Origin: Dysidea avara
Taxonomy: Eukaryota; Porifera; Demospongiae; Dictyoceratida; Dysideidae
Assembly: GCF_963678975.1 (NCBI RefSeq)
Contig: NC_089281.1
Span: forward strand, 372,001 to 436,000
Reading direction: 5' to 3'
Length of the DNA: 64,000 nt
Shown: piece by piece, positions 49,523-61,197 of the stretch
Layout of the letters: every line of letters starts with the position of its first letter
How positions within the stretch are numbered: position 1 is the first letter of the stretch
Made by a program: the position numbers and the translations under genes
The notes under the pieces: generated by a model
Database searches by the model: none
The model's input: only the letters and a program-made list of their open reading frames with translations
Told to the model about the DNA's origin: nothing

Positions 49523-50938
49523 TTTGTTGTCCACACTTATGCCACTATCAACCTGGTCTCCTCTGGACTCCATGCTATCCTCACAGGCATATATATCTAG
49601 CCACAGCTTCTCAATAGGTTTAGCGGGAATACCAAGTGAGTAGATCGGCTTGTAGTAATACTTCAATGCCATCTTCAGTTGGCTAACGTTCATGGTAACT
49701 TCAGGGAATTTGTAGCCTATTGCTGCCACCACTGATATCATGGCAGTAACAATAAAGTTCCTCTCAGTGATATGGGTGCGATCATGTTCAAGGTGCAGAC
49801 AAGCAATGGAATATAGCATGGCACATACCATGCCATCTTGCAGGGGTAATGGTATATTAGTCTTCGTGCACAAAGTCTCTATTGAATCTTGTACTATTGC
49901 AGAACTTAACCAGAGCATGGCAATGCGGTGTAGAGGTGGCTTGGGTGATTGTTTATCATATAAACTAAATAACAGTCCAAACCTGTTGCTATCGGTTACA
50001 TCAGCAGAACTTCCATCTGAACTATCAAGGATTTCATGAGTGCCAATTTCAACGACAGCAACCGTGTCCATTTCGGGCTGCATCACTGCTGACCTGAGGC
50101 CATCCTCTGCTGAGTAACGCATCATTAACGAAGAGTAAGAACGACACAACTCAGCGATCTCTTTCATGCTCTCCTCTACTGCAAACTGACCCTTACTAGA
50201 ATGCTTCTCCAAATAATGCAGCAAGAAGAAACTGAAAATGGAGTTACCCAAAACAGTTAAAGCTAATGATACCTCTTTAGCAGCACATGCACACATTACA
50301 TACACTCCTGGGGTTACTCTCATGACGTTCTCTGCTGATGCCATTTTCCCTCCTATCCCACCAGCATAGCAACAGTCGAGTATAATGAGGACATGACGAG
50401 CCCTACAGTCTGCCACTTGTATTAACTCTAACAAATCATTGGCTGTAAATCCTGTACTGGCATGGCCTGAAAAATCTGCTGGCGCCAACACCCACTCACT
50501 GCTACTGCTGCCCTTAATTAACACGCCATGGCCTGAAAAGTGGAAGATGAATATACCTCCTTCTTCAACCTTCCTTGCATAGTTCACTAATAACGTTGAT
50601 AAGGCACCTTTCTTGCATAAGAAAGACGTGTCGCTGGAAGTATAGATGTTTACACGATCCCTATGCAAGCCCATGTCTCTAATAAATGCTTCCCCCAGTG
50701 ACACAGCATCTTTGGCAGCGATGTAGCCAAGACTTCTTCCATTAAACCTCTCATCCAATTGTTTATCTATACCCACGCAAACAGCATAGCTTTTGTCAGG
50801 ATCAAATTTAAGCACGGAGTTAACAGTAGCGATCACACTGTACTGCTCCGTGTAATGCTTCTCTGGTGATGGCGAGTGGTGAGGGTCTGGCGACGCCTCC
50901 GGTACGTCTCCCCATAACTCGCTCCAGCTCTGCCCCAT
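49523..50938 (-). CDS. Metacaspase-like cysteine protease (caspase fold, C14)
   Basis: A single long exon from ATG at 50938 gives 472 residues to a GTAAGT donor after position 49523. Read through, it would stop at 49493 with 9 more residues. The p20-like domain spans about 50-260. The catalytic histidine is in FHFSGHG (His137) and the catalytic cysteine in LDCCYAG (Cys190). EWVLAPADF corresponds to the LxPxD segment typical of metacaspases. The N-terminus MGQSWS fits the N-myristoylation consensus (Gly2, Ser6), suggesting membrane anchoring. There is no death, CARD or LSD1 zinc-finger domain. The C-terminal 200 residues look helical and I do not recognise them. Metacaspases cleave after Arg/Lys, but specificity cannot be read here. 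A downstream exon is possible; none was convincing. Confidence 0.85.
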
Positions 50939-51186
50939 CTACTCTATTAGCTCATCCGGCATCATTCAGTATTCTTCCGTAATCTCTCTTTGTGCATAGC
51001 ATGGATTTTCAAAAATAACAATAATAAAGGAACTCGAAAAAATAATATTATGGGACCGGATATCGCATTATGTACACAGTACTTTTTTTGTTTAGCTACG
51101 ACCACATGCAATAGAGCATAATAATAAGTAGCTATCATGACTGACAATGTGCTGCAGCACAAGTTGCTGTAGACAATCATTGTGTG

Positions 51187-53760
51187 ACACTGTAAAGGCG
51201 CTAGCTAGGTGGGGACTATTCTACGGAACGGAACGGAACGGAACGGAACGGAATGATGGACTAAACTGCGGAACGGAATGCTTTCTCAGATTGAAGCTTG
51301 CAGCTTACCATTGCTGTACAAGTTATCAGTGGCACTTCCAGCAGGTAATCAAACGTACCCCAAGAAAGATAAAACGAATTTAAGGATCGATTGTGGGTTC
51401 TTGTTGGTTGTCATTAGTAACGAAGTACTAATTGTGGGAATAGCTGACTCAGTGATTTCATCTTCGGATATATCAAGTAGGGAACTTAATGCATGACTTT
51501 TTTTTACTAGTATGCGAGTTATTTTTACTTACTTGACTTTAGAATGTACAGTCTGAGGCCCAGCCTTTCTAATCGGCATAAATCAGTATGTGTATAGCTA
51601 CACTACAAAGGAAAAAAGTATGGTGACAAGCTGAATCAACTCAGTCTAAGTAGAATCTAAAGGAATTTTGTGCAGTGTGTGAGGAGCAAACATTCAGATA
51701 CCTCTAGGAGGCTATATTGTGTGAACATCAGTGATTCATTAACAGAGTAGTGGACTATTGTCAGATATCTCAGCCTGAGTACTGAGTTGAATTCTGGATG
51801 GGGTCTATTTTACAGAATGGAGTGCTTTCTGAATCAATTTGCAGCTTGGCTAGCTGCTATCATTGCTGAAATTGCATTTTATCAGTGGAACCTCCAGGAA
51901 AATGGAATAGGATAATTATAAAACATTAATTAAGTGATTGTTTAGGTAATCATGACTTTATTCAGTCTAATAAACAGAATATATGGTTGATTGAGTGAGG
52001 TATCACTTTCAGAATGTTCAGATCAGTGACCAGTGATGAGATGCATGGATTCATCGAATTTTTGTTGTGGTTGGAGACATTAAATATCCAAAAGCAAACT
52101 GACTGTATAATATTAATTCACTTTCTTTATATTTTCTCAATTTTGAGCCTGTATACAAATAATTGAATTTTCCTTGTCAATAGAAATCCTAGAATAAGAT
52201 GGGAGAGAAACTTATCTTTGTTTACCTATACTGTACAACCAAGAGTTCATAATACTGATTTGTATGGGGGAGAGTGTCTAACTCTCAGTATGGCCTGTAC
52301 AAAACACCCTGCGTAAAGTTCACCTTTCATCAAATCAACACCTTTACTGGGGGATAGAAAACTGTTGATTAGAGTTGCTGAAGAAGGTAAAGCCTTTGTT
52401 CTGAAATAAGGCCGAGGTGTTACTTTAAGCAGGGTGTTTGGTGAATGCATTCAAGTTAGACACTCCCCACCTTATTATGAACTCTTGGTACAACTTCAAA
52501 GGAAATGAAGAAAGCATACAGATGAATCAATAAAATCACTACAGTAAGGTGAATTACAGACTAGTGAGATCTTGGTTAATTAATGACAGTGGTTGGAGAT
52601 TAAGTGTGGTAGCTTCTTGCTCTTGAATATGTTGCAAAGTGGAAGTACAAATCAAAATGGGATATCAATTTCATTACGAAAAATTTGTATACATAAATAA
52701 TCTAGCATTATTATTTCATTTGTCCTCCACTTAAACATGCTACAACAGTACTAGTGTCAGTAAATTGGCAGTGAGTCTACCTTGAAATCTCAACTCTAGA
52801 GTAGATCCAACACAGGACAGCCCGCACTGTAACAAATACATGTGATCCCATTGTAATTTCATGGACCAGCTGGACTGGGAATCACTTGAAAATAGACGAA
52901 CAGATTTAACCTGTTTTGTTTGAAGTGAAGCATGTGAAATGTTACACTTAAGAAATCCTAGGATTCTTAGGTGGTATGTAATTAATGTAAGTGTTCCATT
53001 TCAGGTCTGACTAGATACATTGAAATTACACACACATCCTGGTCCAAATCACGTTTGCCTGGTGGCTACTACGGGCATGGTTTCACATGCGGCTTATAAT
53101 AGAGATTTGACTGATCTTGGAGTTTTGACATTTAGCCTGATTCAAGGCTAGCAGTCAGACACATCCTTGAATTGTGCAACAGATAAAATCAGCTCACTAT
53201 TGAATACGGCATTAGTCCACTGCACCAGCTGTTAATATATAAATAACTCCATGCATACACTTCAGTGATGTTTGCAGAATATACCCTCCTTGCGGTCTGC
53301 CAAAATATTTGCTCCTCACACACTGCACAAAGTTCTTCAAGTTTTAATTCAGCTGGCTCTTTCCTGTTACCAGTATCTTCTTGCTTGCTTTATTTATACA
53401 CTGACTTATGACTTGAAAGACCGGCCCAGACTGTTTTGTAAAGTCTAAATAAGAAAAACAGCTCACATAAAGTTCCCTTCCGTATGGATGAACATCACTG
53501 ATACAGCTCATCCCACAATAATACTTCGTTACTAATGACAACCAACAAAAACCCACAATCGATCCGTTAATTCTTTTTATCTTATGTTTAACCACCCACT
53601 GGAGATGCCACTGCTAACTTATAAGGGAAGTTTCAGCAATGGTAAGTTGCAAGCTTCAGTTTGAGAAAGCGTTCCGTTCCGTGGTTTAGTCCATCATTCC
53701 GTTCCGTTCCGTTCCGTTCCGTTCCGTAGAATAGTCCCCACCCGCTAGCTACATCATGTT
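51187..53760. mobile_element. Foldback element about 2.6 kb with long inverted repeats and GGAAC arrays
   Basis: Both ends carry ggtggggactattctacgg, then (ggaac)n, then ggaatgatggactaaac, in opposite orientation (51210-51280 and 53750-53680). Pairing continues inward through gatcgattgtgggtt (51386 and 53568), gttggttgtcattagtaac and ttgtgcagtgtgtgaggagc (51669 and 53331), so the arms exceed 500 bp. The middle has no transposase and contains a second MITE at about 52228-52497. No target duplication was evident. Confidence 0.85.
52228..52497. mobile_element. MITE nested in the foldback element
   Basis: Ends gtacaaccaagagttcataa and ttatgaactcttggtacaac are inverted, with agtgtctaact and agttagacact further in. 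About 270 bp, non-coding. Confidence 0.75.
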
Positions 53761-54149
53761 TACAAGCTGCCTGGTGGATAATATTATGGCATTCCGGCAT
53801 TGTTAGTGCCAACTTAGTGGCCCAGGGGCTACAAAGGGGCCATACAGTTGTGGCCAAAGGCTAGCCTGGTCTTCCGTGTCAAATCAACAAGGAATATATC
53901 AGTATAGTCTCATATTTTGACAAAATTTGGTGTGTTCAGTTCATATGTACGTACCTGTGGTGTTCATATACTACATGCATACCCAAGAATGAATCAACTA
54001 GAACACACTTTTCGATTTTTATAATCCCTATAAGAATAGCTATTCACACCAGAAATTTCAAGGCAATCTGTTGTTTCGTTCCTGGGCTAGCTTGGTAAAG
54101 GTGCCAAAGTGTCCGGAATTGTGCGCTGTCCGGAAATACCCGCATTTAC

Positions 54150-54334
54150 CTTACTTATAGTAATAATATTACGTAATATTAGACTCGTTACAGTAACTAT
54201 ATTACTTATGTAACGCGTTACATTTGTAAGTTAAGTAACTTGCGTTATATTACCTGTTTTTATAGCGTATTTCGTTATATTACTTTGTTACCACAAAAGT
54301 AATAATATTACGTAACGCGTTACTCCCAACACTG
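54150..54334. mobile_element. hAT-like terminal fragment (gttgggagtaacgcgtta type)
   Basis: The right end reads acgcgttactcccaacactg, whose complement is the common cagtgttgggagtaacgcg start of hAT-type elements. Internal sequence is dense in gttac/gtaac. The left end lacks the matching terminus, so the copy is probably truncated. Confidence 0.5.
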
Positions 54335-54438
54335 ATGTTAGCTATAGCTCCATGCACCCTGTCTAGCATAGCCATAAGTAAAACATCCCACCACATGTAA
54401 AGTGAACTCCGTACTATAGTGTATAGCTATAGCTGTAT

Positions 54439-54787
54439 TGGTGCAGTGGAACCTGATTCCTCAAAAAGGACACCAACTGGCACCTAGAATGCTTGCCATT
54501 TTATTGGTGCACATGCATTTTGAATGCTTCTATAGCTTCTCATGGTCCATGCAGGAGAATGGAAACACTTATAATTTTTGCACCTGTATTTAAGACTTGA
54601 GTGCACATGCATGTAAAACATTTCTCTTAGGACCATGCATGATAAATTCCTGATTCCTGGGACCATGATAAAGTGTTTGTATTGGAGAAGTCATGGGTCA
54701 AATCCATTATAATGGGGAACAAATGTTTGGTTTTCAAGATGTCACAAGTCCACATTTCAGGGTGTCCTTATTGAGGAGTTCCATATA
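54439..54787. mobile_element. MITE with agtggaacctga ends
   Basis: Left agtggaacctgattcctcaa, then aaaggacacc. Right gggtgtccttattgaggagt, then tccatata. The ends are inverted. The ggacacc/ggtgtcc words link it to the gtcctgatta family in the ERCC2 introns. Confidence 0.65.
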
Positions 54788-55072
54788 TACTCATGCAGCT
54801 ATGTACATAATTTAAAAAGCATGGAATGAGCCTGTATGTAACAGTACAGCAACTTGACTTAATTGGTTTGATTGCATGATTTGATAAATCTAAAAAAAAT
54901 GATGTACTATTTATTACACTCACATGTTTCTAAACAATAGTGAATTATTCCGTGTGCCTGCATGTCTATAGAATATTGTTGTTTTCAAGTCAGCGGAAAG
55001 TTGATTTTAGCTTTAGTTTTGATTAGGCTACTAGTATAGCTAGCTGCAGCCGGCTACATGTGTCAAAAGTTT

Positions 55073-55462
55073 TAGTTTTGATTAGTTTACTATAAGTAGT
55101 TGGGGTTTAGTTTTGATTAGTTTACTATAAGTAGTTGGGGTTTAGTTTTGATTAGTTTACTATAAGCAGTTGGGGTTTAGTTTTGATTAGTTTACTATAA
55201 GTAGTTGGGGTTTAGTTTTGATTAGTTTACTATAAGCAGTTGGGGTTTAGTTTTGATTAGTTTACTATAAGTAGTTGGGGTTTAGTTTTGATTAGTTTAC
55301 TATAAGTAGTTGGGGTTTAGTTTTGATTAGTTTACTATAAGCAGTTGGGGTTTAGTTTTGATTAGTTTACTATAAGCAGTTGGGGTTTAGTTTTGATTAG
55401 TTTACTATAAGCAGTTGGGGTTTAGTTTTGATTAGTTTACTATAAGTAGTTGGGGTTTAGTT
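55073..55462. repeat. 35-36-bp minisatellite, about 11 copies
   Basis: The unit contains ttttgattagtttactataa followed by gtagttggggtttag, with a gcagt/gtagt variant. Copies are almost identical, so amplification is recent. Confidence 0.95.
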
Positions 55463-55497
55463 TTAGTTAGTATTTCATGCATTGTTCAACCCTTTAC

Positions 55498-56366
55498 AGA
55501 GGCGGATCCAGGGGTAGGGGCACAAACAGGAAAGTTCTAGGTGGTTAGAGAGAGCCAGATCTTCTTGTTATGCACTTGTCAATTTCATGCCCCACCCCCG
55601 GGCGTTCCCACACCCCAAGTAGGGATTTGACATTGCTTCTTGTCCCCACCCCTGGGGCAATTGACTGTTGTCTAATTCACTGACCAATTTTCGGTAGTTG
55701 CATGTCTAAACAATAAAATTGCACTTGCTATAATTTAACTAGCTACAGGTGTATATATATCAGGTTAATTCTTGTCATATGCATGAAATATACTGGAGCT
55801 TAGTCATCCTTGAGGTGTTGTGAAATCCCCTGCTAGAGGGTGGGGACATAGTGGGAATTTGAAGGCTGATTTTTTCCAAGTAGTGGAGAATTTGACACCA
55901 CACTCCTGCATTCCCTCCCCTTGCATGGGGGTGGGCATAGACTTGACAAGTGCATTAGTTGCTGCATTTTTGAAGCAGCAAATAACATACCTCTTAGTAG
56001 TATCTCAATGTTAATTTTTACCATTTTGGCCTTTGCAGGTGGTTGTAAAGTCTTTAAAGCTGTTTAAAAGGCTCTGAATGTCTTAAACAACAGCAACACG
56101 ATAAGTTAATTATTTTAGAGGCGCTTAGTGTGCACGAAGGTGCTGAGTGACAATTTCACAGCTAGTTTGACTGTGGTTTGCTTTAGTTTCAGATGAATAC
56201 ATCTGCAAGTAAAATGTGTATATATATTTTTGTGAGTTTTATAAGTTGATTTTATAAGCTGATCTTGGCCTGACATAAAGTTTAGTATTTTAATCAGAAG
56301 TATGGCTCCTCCACAAAGTGAGGGGGGGGACATTTGTCCCAAATGCCCATCCCAGATCCGCCATTG
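55498..56366. mobile_element. Palindromic hAT-like element about 870 bp
   Basis: The left end aggcggatccaggggtagg pairs with the right end catcccagatccgccattg. Inside, gcacttgtcaatttcatgcc (55571) pairs with ggcatagacttgacaagtgc (55933). No transposase. It lies directly beside the element that begins at 56379. Confidence 0.65.
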
Positions 56367-56896
56367 CTTTATTTCTATCAGCGGCGGAGGAAGTAGTTGA
56401 TATGAGGGGGGGCTGGGCTGGGCTGGGCTGACCCAGACTTATTTCTATAGTTTGGTAAGGTGAGACCAAAAAAAAAAAAAAGGTCACAACCAACTGACAA
56501 GAGCTTTCCACCTCACCAGCTACCATTTCTAGCTGATAAACAACATAAAAATCCTTACATAGCTCGCTACACACTGACTACTTCATTAGAGTGACTGCTC
56601 TATTAGAGTATCTCGATCTTTATCACGGTTTTCAGCCCCACTCCAAGAAAGATAATTTCGGTGTGATATCATTCTGAGGGGGGGCTAAGCCCCCCCTCAG
56701 CAGACCGAGGGGGGCACAGGAAAAGTATCTGAGGAATAGTATGTAGTGTTTTGCAGATCATTTTTCTGTGCTATAAAACACTCAGTAGAATTATGCATAA
56801 CATTCTACTGAAACAAACCATAGTAATATAGTGCAAACAATTTCACAGGACATTAAACAGTACTGGGGAATATAGTATAAAATACTACATGATATT

Positions 56897-57197
56897 TTAT
56901 TGTGGAATTATGACAAAAGAATATGTGACCGGGCCTGCGAAAATAGGGCATGTGGGCACATGATTTTTGCCTACTTTTTCAACTTTCCATCACTCATAAC
57001 TTTTTATACCATTATGCTATTGCAGTGCAATTTTTAGTTCTTGGTTAACATTTAATTGGCTTTATGATGCAAGTTACAGAATGCAGATATTGTATTCCAG
57101 CACTGAGATATGACCTGTAGAGTGACGGGTTGTAGTTTGTGCCCACATGCTCTGTTTTCGCAGGCCCAGTCACATATTGCGAGTAATTCCACAATGT
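56897..57197. mobile_element. Inverted-repeat MITE, about 300 bp
   Basis: Left ttattgtggaatta, then tgtgaccgggcctgcgaaaa. Right ttttcgcaggcccagtcaca, then taattccacaat. The stem is about 50 bp with mismatches and the middle is non-coding. Confidence 0.75.
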
Positions 57198-58116
57198 ATT
57201 CTCACTTTACAAATGGTGATATAATAACTATAAAATAGTGTACTTTATTTCACAGTGAATTTTAGTGCATTGTAAAATGCTTTGTAGAATTCTATTACCG
57301 CATGTATGTGTTCATCTGATCATGAGGCTTTGAATATTAATTATCTTTACAACATCAACACACACAGAGCTATAATCATATAATTATTATAGTAGTTCAT
57401 CCAACTTGCATGAACTGTGGTAGTATGCAAATCATCGTGGACTTGTGATTTCATCACTGATTAAAGACTGGGTGTATAGGGCTGTGATGAACCAACAGCA
57501 GCAAAGCACCTTTGTATAAGCTGCCATGCACAATCCAATCCAAAGTAAATGATCACTAAACAATCTGCATGCTACTGCATGTGGACAGAGTCACCAACCG
57601 AAAACTGAACTTCCTGGCTTTATACACCAGTGTTCTGAAACTTCACAAGATGGTAAATATTCAAACTTCCATTCAAATCCCAATATGAGTATATTCCAAA
57701 AAGCATTAGCTTTTATAGAAAGTAACATGATTCTAGCATATGTGCATGGCATTGCATTGAATGAACAACTGAATGCAATCATGAGAGTGTATAAGTATGC
57801 ACACAAAACATGATTGTTTGATCAGGTACCATCACCATTAGCTACAATTGTTGGCTTTTGTCCACACCATAGTCAACTTCAGACATTGCTGTCAAGTATG
57901 GCCATGGATATTATATGCTACCTATGGTATGGCATACTGACTGGTTATGTTGCATGGTTGATTCCTTGGTTCTCCAAATCGTCAGTCTTAGAATGGTGAT
58001 AAAGACTCGTGTAAAAGTACTTTCTATTAGTGTTAGTATTGTAGTGATGTGATCCCTACACACACCATGTCCACTTGCCTCATCTACAATAAATAATCAG
58101 GTCATAGACGATCTGT

Positions 58117-58738
58117 ACGCATGCGCACAGAGCATACATGTATTCCGAGATGTATTTTTGTGAAACTTCTTCCTGTTTTCATTTCCAAACACTCTGAAAT
58201 GTCTCTGCACGGACTGAAAACATCTTGCTGTTTGCATAAACCATCACCAAAGGCTTCCAGAACGACGAACTTCCGAGAGTCGAACAATTCACGTGATCGT
58301 CACCATGACAGTAACCACGTGATAGAAACGGCGGGAACTCAGTTCAAACTGATGAAGACGTGGACGTTGTGCAGGATGTTTGAGAGAAGGCCTAAGCTTC
58401 ACGAGGGTATTCTTTTAAGTCTGGGCGTTTTGATGGCATAAGTAAAGGAGATGTTATAGTTTTTCAGTGATGCCAGCCGGGATAAAACTGGCCGGGCGGC
58501 ACTTTAGAGAGGTAAGTTGCAATTGTGACTGAACGATGCAATTCAATCTAATTTTTATGCATACATGCACTTTCATTTGTATAACTGAAAATTTATTGTT
58601 AATGGTAACCCTATAGAATGGCTGCCATTGAAGTAACACAACAGGTGAGGTGATAGCTAGCTAGCTAATGCCTAACTTGTATGGTTGTCGAATGTAAAAA
58701 TTTTAGGTTGTAGTGTTGGCTAACCAACTTAAGGATCC
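58117..58738 (+). other. Possible promoter and 5' exons of an unknown gene
   Basis: An NRF-1-like site (acgcatgcgcac, 58117-58128) and two CACGTG boxes (58291-58296, 58316-58321) precede three possible exons with good GT-AG borders. These end at 58511 (donor GTAAGT), span 58617-58645 (donor GTGAGG) and span 58708-58749 (donor GTAAGC). The last two join as MAAIEVTQQVVVLANQ then LKDPLHL. No further exons were found before the element ends, so this could be a captured gene fragment. I do not recognise the protein. Confidence 0.35.
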
Positions 58739-59221
58739 ACTTCATCTGGTAAGCGAGCACATCAGTTCCTATTATTGTGTATGCATAGTATGTCATTGCA
58801 TAGATACTATAGTACCTATGGTCATTGTAGTGAGTCAAAATAAAATCTGTTTGGTGTGGGTGTACAAAAACCAGAAGAATGCTTTGATCTGGAGTGTATT
58901 TGAAACTATTGAAGTGTGTAGATGTTCCATCGAAGGAGTCTCCGTCAATTATTTGTTGATGTTCCATTGAAGGAGTCTCCGTCAATTAATAATTTATACC
59001 CAAATGAGTGTTCTGAATAAAAAATCTAGAACAATGGAAAGATTTCAGCACGAATAATGGTTGTTTAAACTTTGTGAGTTATTATTTAATTATATGCACA
59101 GCTGATTATATTATTATACTGCAAGGAAGAGCTATATTTCTGAGGCTATGGCCAATTTGCTGAAGATTTTTTATTCGAGCCACACATTTGTAACAATTGG
59201 GATTTGTATGTGGAGAATTCT

Positions 59222-59800
59222 TCGGATGATCCAGATGGAACATTGTTGACTACTAAACAGACAAAACATTTGTTGATGATTACTAAACAGACAGAACTCT
59301 TGTTGATCTCTTCACAGATGGAACATTTGTTGATCACTAAACAGATGGAACATAATTTTACTAAATTTGTTGATCACTAAGCAGATGGAACATTTGTTGA
59401 TTACTAAACAGACAGAACATTTGTTGAACACTAAATGGACAGAAATTTGTTGAACACTATACAGACGGAACATTTGTTGAACACTAAACAGATGGAAATT
59501 TGTTGATCACTAAACAGACAGAACATTTGCTAATCACTAAACAGACAGAACATTTGCTAATCACTAAACAGATGGAACATTTGTTGAATACTAAACAGAC
59601 GGAAATTTGTTGATCACTAAACAAATGGAACATTATTTTGGTGATCTCTAAACAGACGGAACATTTGTTGATCACTAAACAGACGGAACATTTGTTGATC
59701 ACTAAACAGACGGAACATTTGTTGATCACTAAACAGACGGAACATTTGTTGATCACTAAACAGATGGAACATTTGTTGATCACTTAACAGACAGAACATA
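59222..59800. repeat. 27-bp minisatellite, irregular
   Basis: Units of the type catttgttgatcactaaaca plus gacggaa, with variants (attact, aacact, gatgg). The minus-strand frames reading NKCSVCLV repeats are artefacts. Confidence 0.93.
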
Positions 59801-60502
59801 TGATTACTAAAGGACAGGACTATAGCTATGTACTGATGCAGGACATGTTGTATTACTGTATGCTTTTAGTTTTTGTTGTATTTTTGTAAGTTTTTTGTGT
59901 CATGAAAAATTATTAGTAGTAAAACTGCAATGGGGAATTCTTCAATGGTTTTATAGAAAATTTAACAAATGAAATACAATAAGTTTGTCAGATGATTTGT
60001 GATAAGATTCACAGAAAAATGCATTGCAAATTCTATAAACAATTCTACAATAAGTATCACAATAGATTCCTTAGGTGATATTACTTGCTATAGTGTATTC
60101 AATTGGCCAACAATTTCATAGAGTATGTGGATAGTCATATTTGTTGTAAATTCTTGCATATTATTTATCAGTAACTTTTCCTGTGGGGGCTTTAGCCCCC
60201 TAGCCCCCCCCTTTCCGCCGCCTATGATTTCTATAATCATTCATATTAACTCTGTTTGAGAGCACTATATACCTTGCTTTAGACACCAAAGCACTTCTGG
60301 TGTGACCACAAAATAAAGCATGTGCTTATATAGCTAGCAAAGATAGCTAATAAATGGTTGAATGGTAACTATGTTTGCATGATTAGTATTTCTTATTTTA
60401 GCTTTAGTTTTGATTACTATTTCAAATTCAAAATAATAGTTTTAGTATACTAAAAAATTTAAATCCAGATGCATGCCAGTAAAACAAATTATAAGATCGC
60501 TA

Positions 60503-60568
60503 CTAATTTCTGCCACAATACTTACTATTAAGTAGTGAGGGTCACTATACTATTGTGGCAGAAATTAT
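60503..60568. repeat. Short perfect-stem hairpin
   Basis: Arms 60503-60520 (taatttctgccacaata) and 60551-60568 pair around a 30-base loop. This may be the core of a small MITE. Confidence 0.7.
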
Positions 60569-60694
60569 TGGTGTAATTCATTACTAATTTTTTATAGTGC
60601 ATAACTGCTCTATCATATGCTCTATCATAGGGAATGAGCTGATGGAACAGTTATGTACTGTCAGCCTCCCACCACTCCCTCCCCCCTTCCACAC

Positions 60695-60697
60695 GCA

Positions 60698-60742
<45 letters not shown>
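60695..60742. repeat. (CGCA)n and (CA)n microsatellite
   Basis: Six or so cgca units pass into a pure CA run. Confidence 0.95.
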
Positions 60743-60889
60743 TGCTACAGCTTTAACTACGTAAGTTCTAAATAATACACCTGCATGTAGTTGACAAGGT
60801 GAATGACGTAATGTAGTTAGTTCGTTGTATTACTACACTTAATTTAGGGTGAATAGGGGTGCACAGGTAAGTGCATCCCTTATAGTGCA

Positions 60890-61197
60890 CCTCATTGTAG
60901 TGCACACCTTGTAGTGTACCCCCTTATAGTGCACACCCCCTTGTAGTGCACACCATGTAGTGCACACTCCCTTGTAGTGCAAACCGTGTAGTGTACACTG
61001 TGTATTTCACACCCCCTTGTAGTGCACACCTTGTAGTGCACACACCCTTGTAGTGCACCCTCTTGTAGTGCACACCCCCTTGTAGTGCACACCCCTTGTA
61101 GTGCTCACCCCCTTGTAGTACACACCCTCTTGTAGTGCACACCCCCTTGTAGTGCACACACCCCTTGTAGTGCACCCCCTTGTAGTGCACCCCCTCT
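60890..61197. repeat. 15-18-bp minisatellite
   Basis: About 18 irregular copies of cccttgtagtgcacac. Minus-strand frames reading CTTRGCALQG-type repeats are artefacts. Confidence 0.93.

Larger units (their letters stand above)
56379..60226. mobile_element. hAT-like element, 3.85 kb, perfect 8-bp target duplication
   Basis: The ends cagcggcggagga (left) and tttccgccgcctatg (right) are inverted. The 8-mer atttctat flanks both sides (56371-56378 and 60227-60234). Subterminal segments also pair: ggggggctaagccccc...cacaggaaaagt on the left and acttttcctgtgggggct...agcccccc on the right. No transposase frame was recognised. It contains a nested MITE (56897-57197), a possible host-gene fragment (58117-58738) and a minisatellite (59222-59800). 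Confidence 0.65.

Noticed and set aside
59484..59799. Cys-rich NKCSVCLV repeat frames, superficially like a secreted Cys-rich protein
   Set aside because: Explained fully by the 27-bp minisatellite; no start context, signal peptide or splice support.
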